64,000 nt of DNA from Ascaphus truei (taxonomy: Eukaryota > Chordata > Amphibia > Anura > Ascaphidae). The notes under the pieces are model-generated. The model ran no database searches and was not told where the DNA came from. It was given only the letters and a program-made list of their open reading frames with translations. Shown here in pieces: positions 1 through 11,367 of this stretch (the first letter of the stretch is position 1; each line of letters begins with the position of its first letter). The DNA lies in the NCBI GenBank assembly GCA_036426205.1, contig CM071579.1:21666603-21730602 (forward strand), written 5' to 3'. A program made the position numbers and the translations under genes.

Positions 1-196
1 AGGACATGAAGGGGCAGTGCCTTAGCAAATGGTTGTTAAAATAGAATACAAGAAAATTGGTCTTTCAAAGTTGTTTTTTTAAAAACAGAAAATGCTAAAA
101 GTATTTTTTCTTACTACAGAACTGATTTATTTAAAAAAAACACACATGCAGGATATTGACTGAACTGCAGCTTTAAAGAGAGCATGAAGAGTGGAT

Positions 197-220
197 GGGG
201 GGGGGGGGGGGGGGGGGGGG
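197..220. repeat. poly-G homopolymer (24 G)
   Basis: An uninterrupted run of 24 G, followed by CGGGGGAGGG. It is simple-sequence DNA; runs this long are prone to length error in sequencing. On the other strand it could form a G4-type or triplex structure, but nothing nearby suggests a function. Confidence 0.95.
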
Positions 221-364
221 CGGGGGAGGGCAGGGAATAGTAAGCATGGTAAATTGTACACCTCCAAACTGTAACAACTTACCTGAGACTCTCAAAGCTG
301 CCACCAGTCTAAATTATTTTCAAGATTTCGGCTGCCTCACATTATAATCTTGTCTGTAACTGTT

Positions 365-430
365 ACATATGAGAGGTTAACTGTCAATATATTATTTGCT
401 GGTAAAACATTTTTTAGAAATAAATAAATC
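365..430 (+). mobile_element. LINE/SINE 3' tail, (AAAT)n-ending family
   Basis: A diverged copy of a tail that also occurs at 16050-16210 (+) and 36001-36114 (-). Shared landmarks are the gagaggttaact box, the ctggtaaaacattttttag box and the terminal aaataaataaat. The tail resembles the 3' ends of CR1/L2-type LINEs or their dependent SINEs. The coding parent is not visible, so the family is inferred. Confidence 0.6.
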
Positions 431-437
431 TAATATA

Positions 438-474
438 GGAGTGGCCAAATCCAGTCCTCAAGGGCCACCAACAG
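438..474 (+). mobile_element. Fragment of the palindromic hAT-like MITE family
   Basis: Contains aggagtggccaaatccagtc followed by the ctcaagggccaccaac arm, the same terminal arm as the complete copies at 53978, 55282 and 56647. Only one arm is present; the middle and far end are missing. Confidence 0.7.
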
Positions 475-547
475 TCAACCCCCCTTAAAACATACAGTAC
501 AATAATAGGAAACATTACTATTATCAAGTCATCTTATAAGGAGATAT

Positions 548-795
548 GTCAATCCTTTAAAAAAAATGGCTGCCATCACATGGTACTACAACCAATCGGA
601 TTGTGAGATATACCATGCAAGTCATCACATGGTACATCCCCAATCCGATTGGTTGAAATACCATGTGACAGCTTCCATTTTTTTTAAAAGGATGTGACAT
701 CATAAAGGGATGATGTCACATCCTTTTAAAAAAAATGGCTGCCATCACATGGTACTTCAACCAATCGGATTGGGAGTGTACCATGTGGTACATTC
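548..795. repeat. Foldback repeat with AAAATGGC arms
   Basis: Arms at about 640-703 and 710-770 are near-perfect inverted copies around a 6-bp loop (704-709). Flanking the loop are catcat and atgatg, and further out the arms contain aatggctgccatcacatggt and ccaatcgg. A third copy of the arm lies at 551-606 in the same orientation as the right arm, so the structure is one and a half foldback units. This is typical of a non-autonomous DNA transposon. The family is not identified. Confidence 0.8.
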
Positions 796-2326
796 TTTTA
801 TCGAAGTCCTACTCGCAGATCCCATCTCGCCACCCTTTGGGTTTCGAAATGAAATTTGCCAGGAGCTCGCTTGTTCAGAGCTCCAATGATCACTAGTTGG
901 AGCTCTTTTGGAGCTCCCGCTCGGTGTGATTGAGCAGGAGCGCTAGCGCTCGGGGAGACGCACTTCCCAAATGAGTTTGGCAGGTAATCGGAGCTTTCTT
1001 AATAGCAGCATTGCCAAATCGTCCGGGAACTGCTCAAAATCCTCTGAGTTAGTTACCAAAGTGTATAGAATAGTCCCCACTGTCTCTGTCCCGTCTGAAT
1101 AGGCTTAAAGCCGCTGTTCCGGAGATAGCACTGCTATGGTGGCACTGTAGGGGGTCCATGCTTCCGGACCGGACTCACCATAGAGATAATCCTCCAGCAC
1201 CAGGGCAGTTGCGGCCCCACGATTTGTCCTGGTCCCAAAACCAGTAATTATTGCAACATCTAGATCGAACCGTGTTTTCTATCCGTGATCCCACTGGCTT
1301 GAAAAACAGAAAATAACTAAGATCCCCCTATCTCCATATGGAATCATTTATATGTTAAAAAAAAAACAGGGAAAGAAAATAGATTAGGAGGGACTGCAAC
1401 TTTAATCTGTGCCCTGCATGTTACAGTAAATATATTATTATCACTCCCCTGTCATCAAATAGGTTCCCTCCAAACCCTGTGTTTACCCCCTCTCTGTGTC
1501 AGCCAGAATCATATCATTAGAGGTCAGAACGCAGTGCCATTTGTGTCTCCCGCTCCCTCCCCTGGTCCATCCACGCACAGTGAGATCCCTCTCTGAGGAA
1601 TGGTTTTGCTGGCTCACATGATTCACTTTTGCTGGGGCTGGGAGGGGTCACGTCAGTGCTGTACAGTAGGACAAGTCTGCCTAAAGGGTCCCCAGAAACT
1701 CATACGCACTAGGACATCATGTAACAAGTCCGCTTGTCTGATACAAAGTTTATTTTCCCCTCTAACATAATTTGTAATAATATATTTGTCAATTATTTGG
1801 AAGATTCTAACACAGGGTTTTTTTTTAAACTCTTTTGATGCCAGAGGAGCACCCCCTCGTTCGTCTCTTCTGCACCCCATCTGATGCACTTACTCTCCTT
1901 CTCTGCTCCAAGCGAAAATGTTGAATGCACTTAGATTTACAATAAGGCGCTGCTTGCTCAAACGGTAGGAGATGTGAGCCAATCACAACATACCTGACAT
2001 GCCACCTACTCTACTGTACACGTCCCATCTCATTGAAAATGAGAGTGGCCTCGAACTGACATTTGAAGTGGGAAGGCTCAGTTACAAACCAAAACCCAGA
2101 TCTTTGTTTTGCTGATCACATGATGTCATCTTTAGGACCAAACCATACATTCCCTCGATGATTTGCTAATAAGGTTGACTCCAAACTCTGCCTCCTTTAC
2201 ACTGTATGAGAATAAACTATTTATTGCTAAAGGATGTAGGATTGATGTAGGATGCTTCGGAATTATCACCTAGGAGGAAAGTTATAAAGTCAGATGTACG
2301 CAGAGACACTGCTGATTATATATATA
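796..2326. other. No gene or assigned repeat
   Basis: Mixed-composition sequence with short A runs (about 1356-1367) and no open frame with recognisable homology. The 78-codon frame at 1653-1889 on the minus strand has no motif I recognise and begins in unremarkable DNA, so it is treated as random. Confidence 0.5.
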
Positions 2327-2460
2327 ACTAGCTGAGAGACCCGGCGTTGCCCGGGATGTAATGTTCCCGTTCCTCTCTCTCCTCCCCCCTCTCTCTGTTT
2401 GTCCCCCATTCACATCAATCCAGTCCCCCCCCTCCCTCCCTCCTTTACAGCTTCATGTAG
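2327..2460 (+). mobile_element. Repeat terminus with CCCGGCGTTGCCCGGG hairpin, copy 1
   Basis: Begins actagctgagagacccggcg and continues through ttgcccgggatgtaa into a pyrimidine-rich stretch (cctctctctcctcccccc). The exact reverse-complement terminus, with one change, is at 11332-11366. This kind of terminus followed by C/T-rich filler recurs in animal genomes, but I cannot name its family. The inner cccgg/ccggg can form a small hairpin. Confidence 0.65.
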
Positions 2461-2478
2461 CGTGTGTGCGTCAGTCAG

Positions 2479-2590
2479 AAGATGCCAGATACAGCATACA
2501 GATTATATAATCTTGGAAGATGCCCAGATACCGCATACAGATGATACAATCTTGGAAAATGCCCAGATATAGCATACAGATTACTAGAAG
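2479..2590. repeat. Short tandem repeat, 39-bp unit x ~2.7
   Basis: Three successive diverged copies contain gatgcccagataccgcatac and a dinucleotide-rich spacer ending in atcttggaa. The unit length is 39 bp. It explains the overlapping short open frames on both strands here. Confidence 0.85.
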
Positions 2591-4780
2591 ACATTGGAGG
2601 GTTACAGTAGCTATAAAACTCCCGTGCTCACATGATATAAACCCATCGCTGGCAGAGAACAGCATTTGCAACACATTGCAATGCAAAGGGGTTATCACTC
2701 AGTGCCTGTCGAGTCTACAGGGTATTGTCCTTCAAAGGGGTTACACATCTCTCAACATCAGTCAGAGATAAATCTGGTTCATGAGTCACTTGCAACATGT
2801 ATCAGCTTTGTTTAGAAATAATTATGAAACTGCTCTTTTATAACTGGTGTTCCGTTGCTAGATCTCCCATAGATATTAGCGTGAAAGCTTTGTAGCATTT
2901 TCTCTGTGGTATTAATTAATTTGAAATCATAGGCCCCTGTGACCCTTTGAAACTCTCCTTGTGTGTGTGGCTTAACTGTAAAGAGGTGGGAGATTGGGCC
3001 TTCAAAAGAGTTTGCTAATTAATAAAGATTTTCCCATAATTGGGCAAAGAAAGGTTTAGCTCCAGCTCACTGGATTAACAAGTAAAAGGTGCGTGTTTTA
3101 TGAGGAAATGTAAAATATGTATTTTAAAAGATGTCATCAATCAGTGCAAATAATAATGAAACACACACATCGACGGACAGATAGATAAATAGATTATTTA
3201 CTAACATCTCCAATCTGCAAAACTGGTGGAAACCATTGCAAAAAAAAAAAACCAGCACCATATTTATACAAAAAGGAATCCTTTTGAAGGTAGTTTGAGT
3301 TTTCCATTTTCATAAACTGGGTGCAATTCTTTTTCTCTGGTTTCCCCAGTTTTTCAGCTGTGAGCCTTCAGTAAATAACACTATGTAACATGGCCACTTT
3401 GGAGCAATGGTGCTAAGGGACAACTCTCTTCTCAGGGAGAGAATCCTGGCTGTGACACTGGTGCACAAGACTGCACTAATTTGCTGATGTAGCCCTAAAT
3501 GACTTTGTGCCTGTCCCGAGACTTCCAGATTAAAACCACCATGGCAGTCCCCAAGCGAGGACAGCTTTTCCACTGAATAAAATGCCACAGCGGTGGCTGC
3601 CCGGAGCTTTGGGGTATTCTCTTAACCTTGGAGCCTGCGAGGAAGCTCCCACTCCATCCCGCCTTCCCTCACCCTCCTGTCCTCCTCCCCTCCCTCCCCG
3701 CATAAACCTCCACGTAAAGTGCCCTATAAATAAATAGCCACACAAAGAAGGTCTGGAGGTACACAGCTGGGTTTTATTCAAACATATAATGTACCCAAAA
3801 AAGTGCCAAACCTGCCAGCATACTCACCCTTGGGTAAAGGCCAATGGCACCCCAATCAAGGCCCGCAAGACCCACCAAGCCGGGTGCCCCACAGCCTGGC
3901 CGTTTAGTGAGCCTTGGCCCTAGAGAATCACACACAAATGAGCCCTGCCCACTCGCCAGCCCCCTTTCCCCTCCTCCCCTCCCCCCCAAACACCGCAGGG
4001 CTTTTCCATACCATAGAGACGTCGCCTGGCAAGGTTAATGTGCACTTACTCCCCCAACAGCCACCACTCATGGGGCTATTTAACTCCCTTAAACTAGCCC
4101 CGTACCCCCAAACCTGCAGGGACACTTTCGGGTCCCTCCTGCAGCCTTGTTAATGTTCTTTGTCATTCACTCCACTGGCCTAGCTCGCCGATCCCCCTTC
4201 CACGTCTTCCTGTGAACAAAATCTGACCACCATATAACCCCCCTCCCCCCACATCTCCAATGCTCCTGAATCCGAGAAGAATCATTCTTCATTGACCTAA
4301 TTAAATACAATGTTGTTACCAACCCCACTTTCTAGCCCCTTATGTAAAAATAATCAAAATTCTGTGTGGGCCTCCTCACTCACCAATAAAAGCCTCCACT
4401 TGGCAAATACTGTAACCTCGACAAATCAGAGACCTTACTGCGTCAGCTGCCCCCCTCCTCCTCATTTTTGAGTGCCCAGTGTTGGAGAGGGAGGTCCCAA
4501 CAAACATCGTGGCCATGTTCCGGGCGCTGGTGCACTCCCGTATCCGGGCAGAGTACACGTACGCCGAGTCCACTGGGACGGTTTCAGAGTTTGCCACCCA
4601 GTGGGTGTCAGGCGGTGTGCTCTGCTCGGTATCTTCCCATTTGGATTTTTTTACATTAACTCCCATATTTTGCACTTGATACCGGTTTATGTTATATTTT
4701 TGTTAGTCTGGTATTTTTTTCTCACTGCGAGTTACCTGTTGATCTGATTGGCTTTACCAGATTACCAGATTAAATAGTCC
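2591..4780. other. Unassigned sequence
   Basis: No recognisable gene. 3600-4260 is C-rich and opens several short frames with proline- or glycine-rich random translations. A region around 4470-4640 is locally codon-like on the plus strand but matches no family I know. An A run lies at 3240-3251. Confidence 0.45.
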
Positions 4781-4782
4781 TC

Positions 4783-4866
4783 CTCTCGGGCTGAGATTTA
4801 AACCCCAGCCCAATTTAACTGGTGCAATCCTACAAACCAGCCGTGTGAGCTACCAGCTGAACCTTA
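4783..4866 (-). mobile_element. tRNA-derived SINE head (candidate)
   Basis: Read on the minus strand, 4841-4852 gives TAGCTCACACGG, close to the pol III A box. 4794-4804 gives GGTTTAAATCT, close to the B box (GGTTCRANTCC). The spacing of about 36 nt between boxes and the GGTTCAGCTGGTAGCTCA start fit a tRNA-related SINE 5' end. The body would continue toward lower coordinates (about 4680). It does not fold convincingly as an intact tRNA and no anticodon arm is secure, so a functional tRNA gene is unlikely. Confidence 0.45.
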
Positions 4867-5040
4867 CCACCTTTTACCTAGACACCGCCCCTGTTCTCCT
4901 GAAGCCTTTTCACTGAGATACCACGAAATCTCCCCTCCCGTGCTATTTCTACTCCACCTCGCTTGTAAAATGCCACCCAAACCAGCTGTTAATGATAATT
5001 TTAAATGATAACAGCAAAACATATGTGACCCTTTAATAAA

Positions 5041-5118
5041 GGCCTGCAATGCCCTGCAAAAGGTACTGACCTAAAATTCCCCTTTCCTACTGGTTAAGTT
5101 TTGCAGGGCATTGCAGGC
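5041..5118. repeat. Inverted repeat, 20-bp arms
   Basis: ggcctgcaatgccctgcaaa (5041-5060) is repeated in inverse from 5099 to 5118 across a loop of about 38 bp. It is a potential hairpin, probably a small MITE or its remnant. No coding potential. Confidence 0.8.
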
Positions 5119-5849
5119 TGCCTTGCAGGCCAAGGGGTCGATATAACTCACGGAGCAATTTCTGTGCGCTCATGTGATAAAGGCATCCATTTCTTAATAG
5201 AAACAGAGGTACCTTCTTGGCCACGGGTACAATTCAATGCTTCCTCAATCCTCATACCTGATGCTTTAGGCAACTTACCAAAAGCAAACAGGATGAAAAA
5301 AAAATAAAAGCTAATGCTTTCTGGCTGGCAAGAGTCTGCTCAGCGACGTGAGAGCCTGAGCATGTTCCATTTCTGTGCCTGCGCAGATTCTATGGGAGAT
5401 GCAGTGACAGATGGCTTCATACTGACCTCTGCCGGAAGGAATGGGCTGAGTGATTCCCCTGCCAAGTATTTTACTTGTTATCATGCTGTGCAACAATGCA
5501 AAGGAAAGAGGAATAAGAAGTAGGATAAAAGGACCCCAAAGAAGCACTGCATACCCTCACTGTATTAATAATTGATTGGAATAAAAGTTTGTGGCTTTTC
5601 TGTTGTGCTGGAAGTGTACATTGCAATATGCTCTCTAGAATAATTAAAGACAAACTGTTCATGGCTTTTGTAGCCAAGCAACAAACCCAGTGTTTGTGCT
5701 GTTCAGTTCATACATTGTCATTCTGCCTCATTCAACATCGGTGTATTAAAATCACCTGTGCCTACTTTGCCAATTTGTGGGGAGATTTAGTCGGAGGAGT
5801 TTGGGAACAGTTATCTTTATTTTTACACCCCACTTTTTTTTACAGCATA
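5119..5849. other. Unassigned sequence
   Basis: Short open frames at 5314-5547, 5471-5677 and 5589-5921 overlap one another on both strands without any family motif. I see no repeat or gene. Confidence 0.45.
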
Positions 5850-5925
5850 GGTTGCTCAGGAGCTGATCCCCGTTATTTTCAGCTGCGGGTCCCCTTAGTT
5901 TCCCAAGATATATACCAGTGAAGTT
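5850..5925. mobile_element. Fragment of the AGCTGAAC...TCCCGG foldback family
   Basis: Contains ggagctgatccccgttattt and ctgcgggtccccttag, which match the end segments of the foldbacks at 53395-53645 and 55613-55945. Only one terminus is present. Confidence 0.45.
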
Positions 5926-5986
5926 ACGGGGTGAAAAAATGTCTCCAAGGAAAACAATGGTCACCATATCCTGTGGGTTCCACGCA

Positions 5987-6803
5987 TGGCCGGATTAAAG
6001 TCTTTGTAGGCCCTGAGCAATCTCATCGTAGGCCCCCAAGAGAGATCGATAAACAAATATTTGCATTGTAAACAATGTATGGGTCCCATAATATAATCAT
6101 AGCTCTCTAAAATATATGACTCTGATACTTTGATACTAGGACTATGATATTTTGTCTATAATACTGCTAGTGGTTTTGCCTTATATGTAAGTGGCCGCCT
6201 CTAACGATCGAGGAGGCCATAAGTCAGTGGAGAGAAGAAAGTTGGTGAAGACAACTGGAGTACGCGGGAGAGCTTTGTCATGAGGTGTGTGTGTGTGTTA
6301 CAATCAATGTGCGGATATTGAGACAATCTTCACTTGCACAACTCTCAATTGAGAATGAGCTTTTACAAAAAATTGAAATTGGAATATGCAGTCTGTGATT
6401 TGGCTTACACAAAGAGACACCAAGTTAATATTGAATGTACATTTACTTAAGTCAGAGCTAATACTGTATCATTAAACTTAATTCACGTATCCAACACGCT
6501 CCATTGTACTGTACTATTGTGTGATGCTGTTATGCTGTTAAATTCTTGATTATTGGTCTTTCCATAATATCTCACTATTTTAGTTAGCGTTACATGCATG
6601 TGTATAAATTCTTCAACATTTGTAGATGTATTATTAGAATGAAAAGGTTTTGTAAAGTAATCCAATTAAAGCATTGTATTAGGTTTGGTTTAGCAGTTTT
6701 CTTTTCTCATTTTTGAGTCATCTGAGATTTTTTTTGGCCTTAAACTTTTGTGTGGCCCTGGGCACTGTACCCGTTGTGCCCAATGGATAATTCAGGTCCG
6801 GTT
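5987..6803. mobile_element. Repeat bounded by GGCCGGATT and AATTCAGGTCCGG
   Basis: The left edge reads tggccggattaaag then taggccctgagca. The right edge reads tgtggccctgggcact then ggataattcaggtccgg. Both edges describe a '...gccct(g)(a/g)gca...' core next to a ccgga end, in inverse orientation, so this is probably a degraded DNA transposon about 0.8 kb long. The AT-rich interior carries no coding sequence. Confidence 0.45.
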
Positions 6804-7592
6804 CGACAGGGTCAATATGAAGCCACAGCGCTTTCTGTTGGACGGGCATTTGCAAAGTTTAAAAAGAAACAGAAATGAAAGCCGATAACTTCAAGTATCC
6901 CGGACACCGTGGACTTCAGCCTAGATAATATAATTAGTTGTTACGTTGTATAAATATAAATAAAAAGGTGGTTAGATAGCCGGGCTCGCTGGTTGAAGTG
7001 ACAAACTTAATATTATAATATCAATCTCTGTCATTCTGCCTATATTTGTTAACATAGGTCGAATGAACACATCTTGAACGATGAAACAGTGGTTGAAAAC
7101 GGTAAAGAATGTGTTAGATCATTGAGTGCTTTCATTTTATTGCATCTCCGATATACTGTACATTACCAAACGTGGCTAGAGCTTTACATATAAGGTCTAC
7201 AGATTACAGGGGGCATAACTCATGAAGCGTATTGGGTTGCAAGACCCTCTGGCACTAGAAGGTTAAAGTAACTTGAATATATATTGCTATGTGAGACTGC
7301 AGTCTTCACCACTTCAGTAAAGTACTGTATCATACCACATTTCTGGAAGGCTCCACATGCACAGGTTTATATATACACAGTATATTGGAGACAGAAAATG
7401 GGCTTCTTTAAAACGATAGGCCCATATTTAGTCCAATTAGCTATTTCATTAGGCACCTTCTGGTGCTGGAGGATACTTTATGGCCTGTTCACTTACTAAA
7501 GTGTCTTGGCAATTTATATTTTGGCTCTGAAAGGTATCGTGGGAAATAGCACCACTTAGCAAACATTGTCCATAGTCTGCGGTATCTTATTT
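6804..7592. other. Unassigned AT-rich sequence
   Basis: No gene, tandem array or clear repeat arm seen. The frame at 7284-7499 has no recognisable motif. Confidence 0.45.
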
Positions 7593-7637
7593 ATTTCTAA
7601 CAACATTTATATAGCGCCTTTATCCAGAGCGCTGCAC
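7593..7637 (-). mobile_element. L2-type LINE 3' tail fragment
   Basis: acatttatatagcgccttta followed by gagcgctgcacttta matches the start of the L2 tails at 47520, 58940, 25590 and 32270. In those copies the minus strand is the coding strand. Only about 45 bp remain. Confidence 0.6.
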
Positions 7638-7654
7638 TTTAGTTAGTAAAACTT

Positions 7655-7810
7655 GTTTGGCTGGTGGGCAGGGGACGGAACATTATGGACCGGGATATGG
7701 GTTAAGAGCATTTAAGAGCTTGCTTGGTTGGTGGACCGGGGTTGGGGTAAGGTCTCTAGATTTAATCTGGTCAGTGGCATGGTGATGGGTATGACAGTGG
7801 TGTCAGTTGG
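7655..7810 (+). repeat. Single-copy relative of the 65-bp minisatellite with shared flank
   Basis: Contains ggtgggcaggggacggaaca, then gagcttgcttggttggtgg, then a unique flank (ggtctctagatttaat... atggtgatgggtatgacag). The same order occurs at 18360-18495, next to the amplified 65-bp array. The two loci are copies of one dispersed repeat, and only the other expanded. Confidence 0.75.
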
Positions 7811-9160
7811 ATCTATGAGGTGGGTCTTTGGAGGGTTTTGGAGAGACTTTAGTAAGGTTTAGGAAGGGGTGAGGGCAGGGGAGATCATGGGCATTGGGGA
7901 GGGTGGGGTGAGGGAGGAAAGATTATTTCAAAGCAAAGATCATTTTGGTGACTATAAAATAAAAAAAATAAAACATTTATGGTGTCTGCAGTGATACCTG
8001 AACTACGTGTGCTCTTCTGTAGACATGTGCAAAATGGGAGAGTCCTGGGTAAACCAGAACATGTCTGAGCTTTTCCAGCAGAATGCCATGGAAAGCATCA
8101 CTGACCACCCTGGCACTAAAGGGGTTAACAGAGTAGCCAGAAATAGTCCAGCTGCCAATTAAATAAAGCCACGTTCCATTTGGCAGTCTTTCCATAAGCC
8201 TCGCGCTGCTCCAGTCTCCGTAAACTTTGTTCCACTCCCTGGAGTTACCAAGTCGTACTCGCTGAACTTGAGTCTTAACAAAGCAAATAACATCCTTTTC
8301 TCTTTCTATCTCTCCATTGTCTCTGAAGGAACAGTCTTCCAAGCTTTGTACTGCCAGACACAAGGCTTTCAAGCTATCACACTAGGAAGGAGTGAGCGAA
8401 CAAAGGGCTGTAGCAAGAGGGTGCTGTGAGCCGGTTGTCTTGGAACAGACGGGAACTGACAAGAACCGTCACGTTTCCAGCAGGGGGGGGGGATTTCATG
8501 AGCAGTCAGTCTATTTGCCACCAGTCGCAGGATACAACCAGCTATTGTGAGACGCAGTCTTACATGAGCGCATTTCAGCAGGCGGGCATCATTTTGCATT
8601 GTGTTGTGTGTAAGCCCAGGATGCTGTCTCTGGACAAAGTGCATCTAAAGAAAGTAGTTGTTTGTTGCTGTGGTTCAGAATAGCACAATACTATTTGTCA
8701 CACTCCCTGAACCCCTTCCCTATAGAGACAAAGAAACCTAGAATTGACGGCAGAAAAGGACCACTTAACCCCCCCAGTTTGCCCATTTTAATAGGCCCTT
8801 TTTGTTCCTTGGCTTTCATAAATAATTCGCTGCAGGATAAGCCTCTATCCCAAGCAAGTTTTAAACACATCTGCTCTGTAATGGTAACCAAACTCCAATA
8901 TGATTTTCAAAGTATCCTTTTGTTCCCTACAAATGTTAAAGCGCTGGTGTGAAATTGGAAATAATTGTGGTTTGATATACTGTACATTGTTCCTGAAGCC
9001 GAGGTCAAGGTCCAGGGGGGTTCCGTGCCCTCAAAACAAATTAGTCCCTCTGCGCACTGAGGCAAGGGAAATATCTGATTTATCTTATTATATATTTTTG
9101 AAAGCACTGTATGCCTGTCTGCATCTCCTGTGTCCCTAGGGGAAATTTCATTGGTCCCTT
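7811..9160. other. Unassigned sequence
   Basis: The longest open frame (7977-8372, minus, 131 codons) shows no domain I recognise, and its neighbour 8369-8644 is in another frame. Their amino-acid content is unremarkable. I find no splice-bounded exon pattern worth calling. Confidence 0.4.
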
Positions 9161-9162
9161 GG

Positions 9163-9181
9163 GCACACACACACACACACC
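9163..9181. repeat. (CA)n microsatellite
   Basis: A short alternating CA run followed by CCCGCCC. Confidence 0.9.
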
Positions 9182-9334
9182 CCGCCCAGGTAAGTCACAA
9201 CACTGCGCGTCCCGCCTCAACATATGGCCCCAGTAACTCTCAGCCATTCCCGCATCACACCAGGCCCCACACAGGCCCCACACACAGGCCGCTTCCTGCC
9301 GCCGCCTGCACACGTCTCCGGCACCCGGGGAGCG

Positions 9335-9540
9335 GGGCAGCAAGCCCCGAGTCACGGGGAGCGGGGGAGCGAGTCACGGGGAGCGGGGGGGGCATGCCCC
9401 GAGTCATTGGGAGCGGGGGGGGCGAGCCCCGAGTCCGGGAACTGCGGTGGGGGTGGCGAGTCAACGGGGAGCGAGGTGGGCGAGTCAACGGGGAGCGGGG
9501 GGTGGGGCGAGCCCCGAGTCACTGGGGACTGGCGGGGGCG
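9335..9540 (+). repeat. G-rich degenerate minisatellite
   Basis: About ten imperfect copies of a unit resembling cgagtcacggggagcggggg, with insertions such as catgccccgagtcatt. The array opens the long frame at 9130-9630 in several phases, which explains that 166-codon ORF. Runs of five to eight G are frequent. Confidence 0.85.
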
Positions 9541-9599
9541 AGTCAGTACTGGGAAACAAAGGGTGATCGGCAGAAATCAGAGGATGACAGACACCGGTT

Positions 9600-11366
9600 G
9601 AGAGGCAAGGAGGGTGACTGGGGGAGATGAGGGAGTTGGGTGGACTAGATTTATTTGATTTGGATCAACAACGTTCTGAGGAGTCTTATGGAGTTTGATT
9701 ATTCAGTTTAATTCTCTGTCCGCGCATGGTGTTTCCACCCCTATCCTGTTTTCTCTTTTCCCTATTTGTGCCGGACGCCGGGGGCAGTGGGGGTGGCATG
9801 AAGATAAGAAATTATACAATACATATGCCCCCGCCTCCACACCCCCCATCCCCTTTCCCAACCCCCACTCCCCTTTCCCTCCCCCCTTATCCCACACGCC
9901 CACTCTCCCTTTCCCTACTCCCCTTTCCCCCACTTTTCCCCTTTCCCCCCCACCATCCCCTTTCCCCCCCAACTCCCCTTTATCCCCCCTCTACCCTTTT
10001 TCCCCCTCGGCCCTCTGCCCCTTTCCGCCACCCCTCTCCCCCTTCCCCACCCACCTTACTTCCTTTTGGTGCCATCGCCCCCCCTCCTCTCCCACTTCCC
10101 CCCCCCGGGGTGCTCTTCCGCCTTTCTTCCCCCTCCCTCTTTCCTATCATTCTGTCTCCCCTTTCCGGCTCCCCCACTCGGCTCTCCACTGAGGTCTCAG
10201 TCACCCCCTCCTAAGTAGAGGTGGGTCCATCTGCTCTCACTCGTCCCCACGTTTATCCCCCCTCTCCTTGATATCTGGTGCCTCCTACACCTCTCAAGAC
10301 CCTTTTTACAAACACTGCTCCGTGAAACCTCTGGCACTCTTTCCGCGACCAGACCCTTTAAAGCTTGGGGTAAAACCGCTCTCGATACTCCTAACTCCTT
10401 TTATCAACCCGCCCCTCAGGGTCTGGGGAGTAGGCCGTACATAAAGGAGAAATCGTCCGTTGTGGTCCTCTTCGGCACACGCCATTCGCTTCTGCTCCTG
10501 TGTCCTCACTCCTGTTTCCCATCCCCCACTAATAGATCCGCTCCCCACACCCACCATTCCGCCTCTGCCTTTCACCCACTTTACTCCTTCCGGCTTGGCC
10601 TCTGACCTTTCAACCCCACCGCCTCAACCGCCGCTGCAGCACGCCTCAACAGACACCCGCTTCACATAATTCCCTTTCGACAGTCTCCCACATACCTGCC
10701 GCCACTACACACCTGCCGTGCCCTCCCTCTTCTCTCCTCCCAGAGGCCTTTCCCTGCTCCTCTACGGTCTGCCTGCCTTCCTACCGTATTCACCTCACTG
10801 ACCCCCGCCTACACCCTAGCAGGACGCCCCGTCAGACGCCTCACAGACAGCAATCCTTCACAACCCACGCGACACCTGCGCCCTCACACCCTATCAGTAC
10901 CGCCCCACTCACAGACAGCACATCACAACCCACGCGCCACCTGCCGCCTCACACCTAGTCAGGCCCCCACTCACTACATCACTCACCACCCACGCGCCAT
11001 ACTGCCTCCTCACATCAACACCCTAGCAGACCCCCACTCACATAGACATCAACTCCTCTAACAACGCCACATCTACAGCCAATGTCCTTCCAATCACAAA
11101 AAACCACACCCTAGCATCAGGTTACACACGCCTCACTCACATTTTTACTACATCTGTTATGTCACCAAAATATACATTGTACTGTGGTGTGTTTACAATA
11201 AACCATTTTTAAACAACATCGTATTACAGTACATTTTATTCCATCTTTCTTTTCAATATTATTATCCAACCTTTACAACAAATACTCACCTATTGTTCCA
11301 CGATTTATAAATAATACTACCTATTACGCATTTACATCCCGGGCAATGCCGGGTCTCTCAGCTAGT
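9600..11366 (-). mobile_element. C-rich low-complexity element ending in CCCGGGCAATGCCGGG terminus, copy 2
   Basis: 9820-10200 is almost pure pyrimidine with repeated ccctttcccc. 10800-11110 is a degenerate tandem array of about 60 bp containing cacaacccacgcgccacctg and tagcagacccccactcac. The region ends ttacatcccgggcaatgcc then gggtctctcagctagt at 11366, the reverse complement of the 2327 terminus (one mismatch in 35). It is therefore an inverse copy of the same repeat as at 2327. The left boundary is uncertain. All open frames here are proline-rich or glycine-rich by-products of composition. Confidence 0.6.
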
Positions 11367-11367
11367 C

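Noticed and set aside
4376..4747. Codon-like open frames on both strands (about 4470-4680)
   Set aside because: No family recognised, three overlapping plus frames, no splice sites or partner exons; may be a repeat fragment.
4783..4866. Functional tRNA gene
   Set aside because: A and B boxes are imperfect and no secure anticodon arm or acceptor pairing is seen; SINE head preferred.
7977..8372. 131-codon minus ORF as a candidate gene
   Set aside because: Length is within random expectation for 64 kb in six frames; no motif, signal or conserved composition.
9130..10214. Long plus-strand ORFs (up to 166 codons), proline- or glycine-rich
   Set aside because: They coincide with G-rich and C-rich low-complexity DNA, occur in several frames and both strands, and show no domain.
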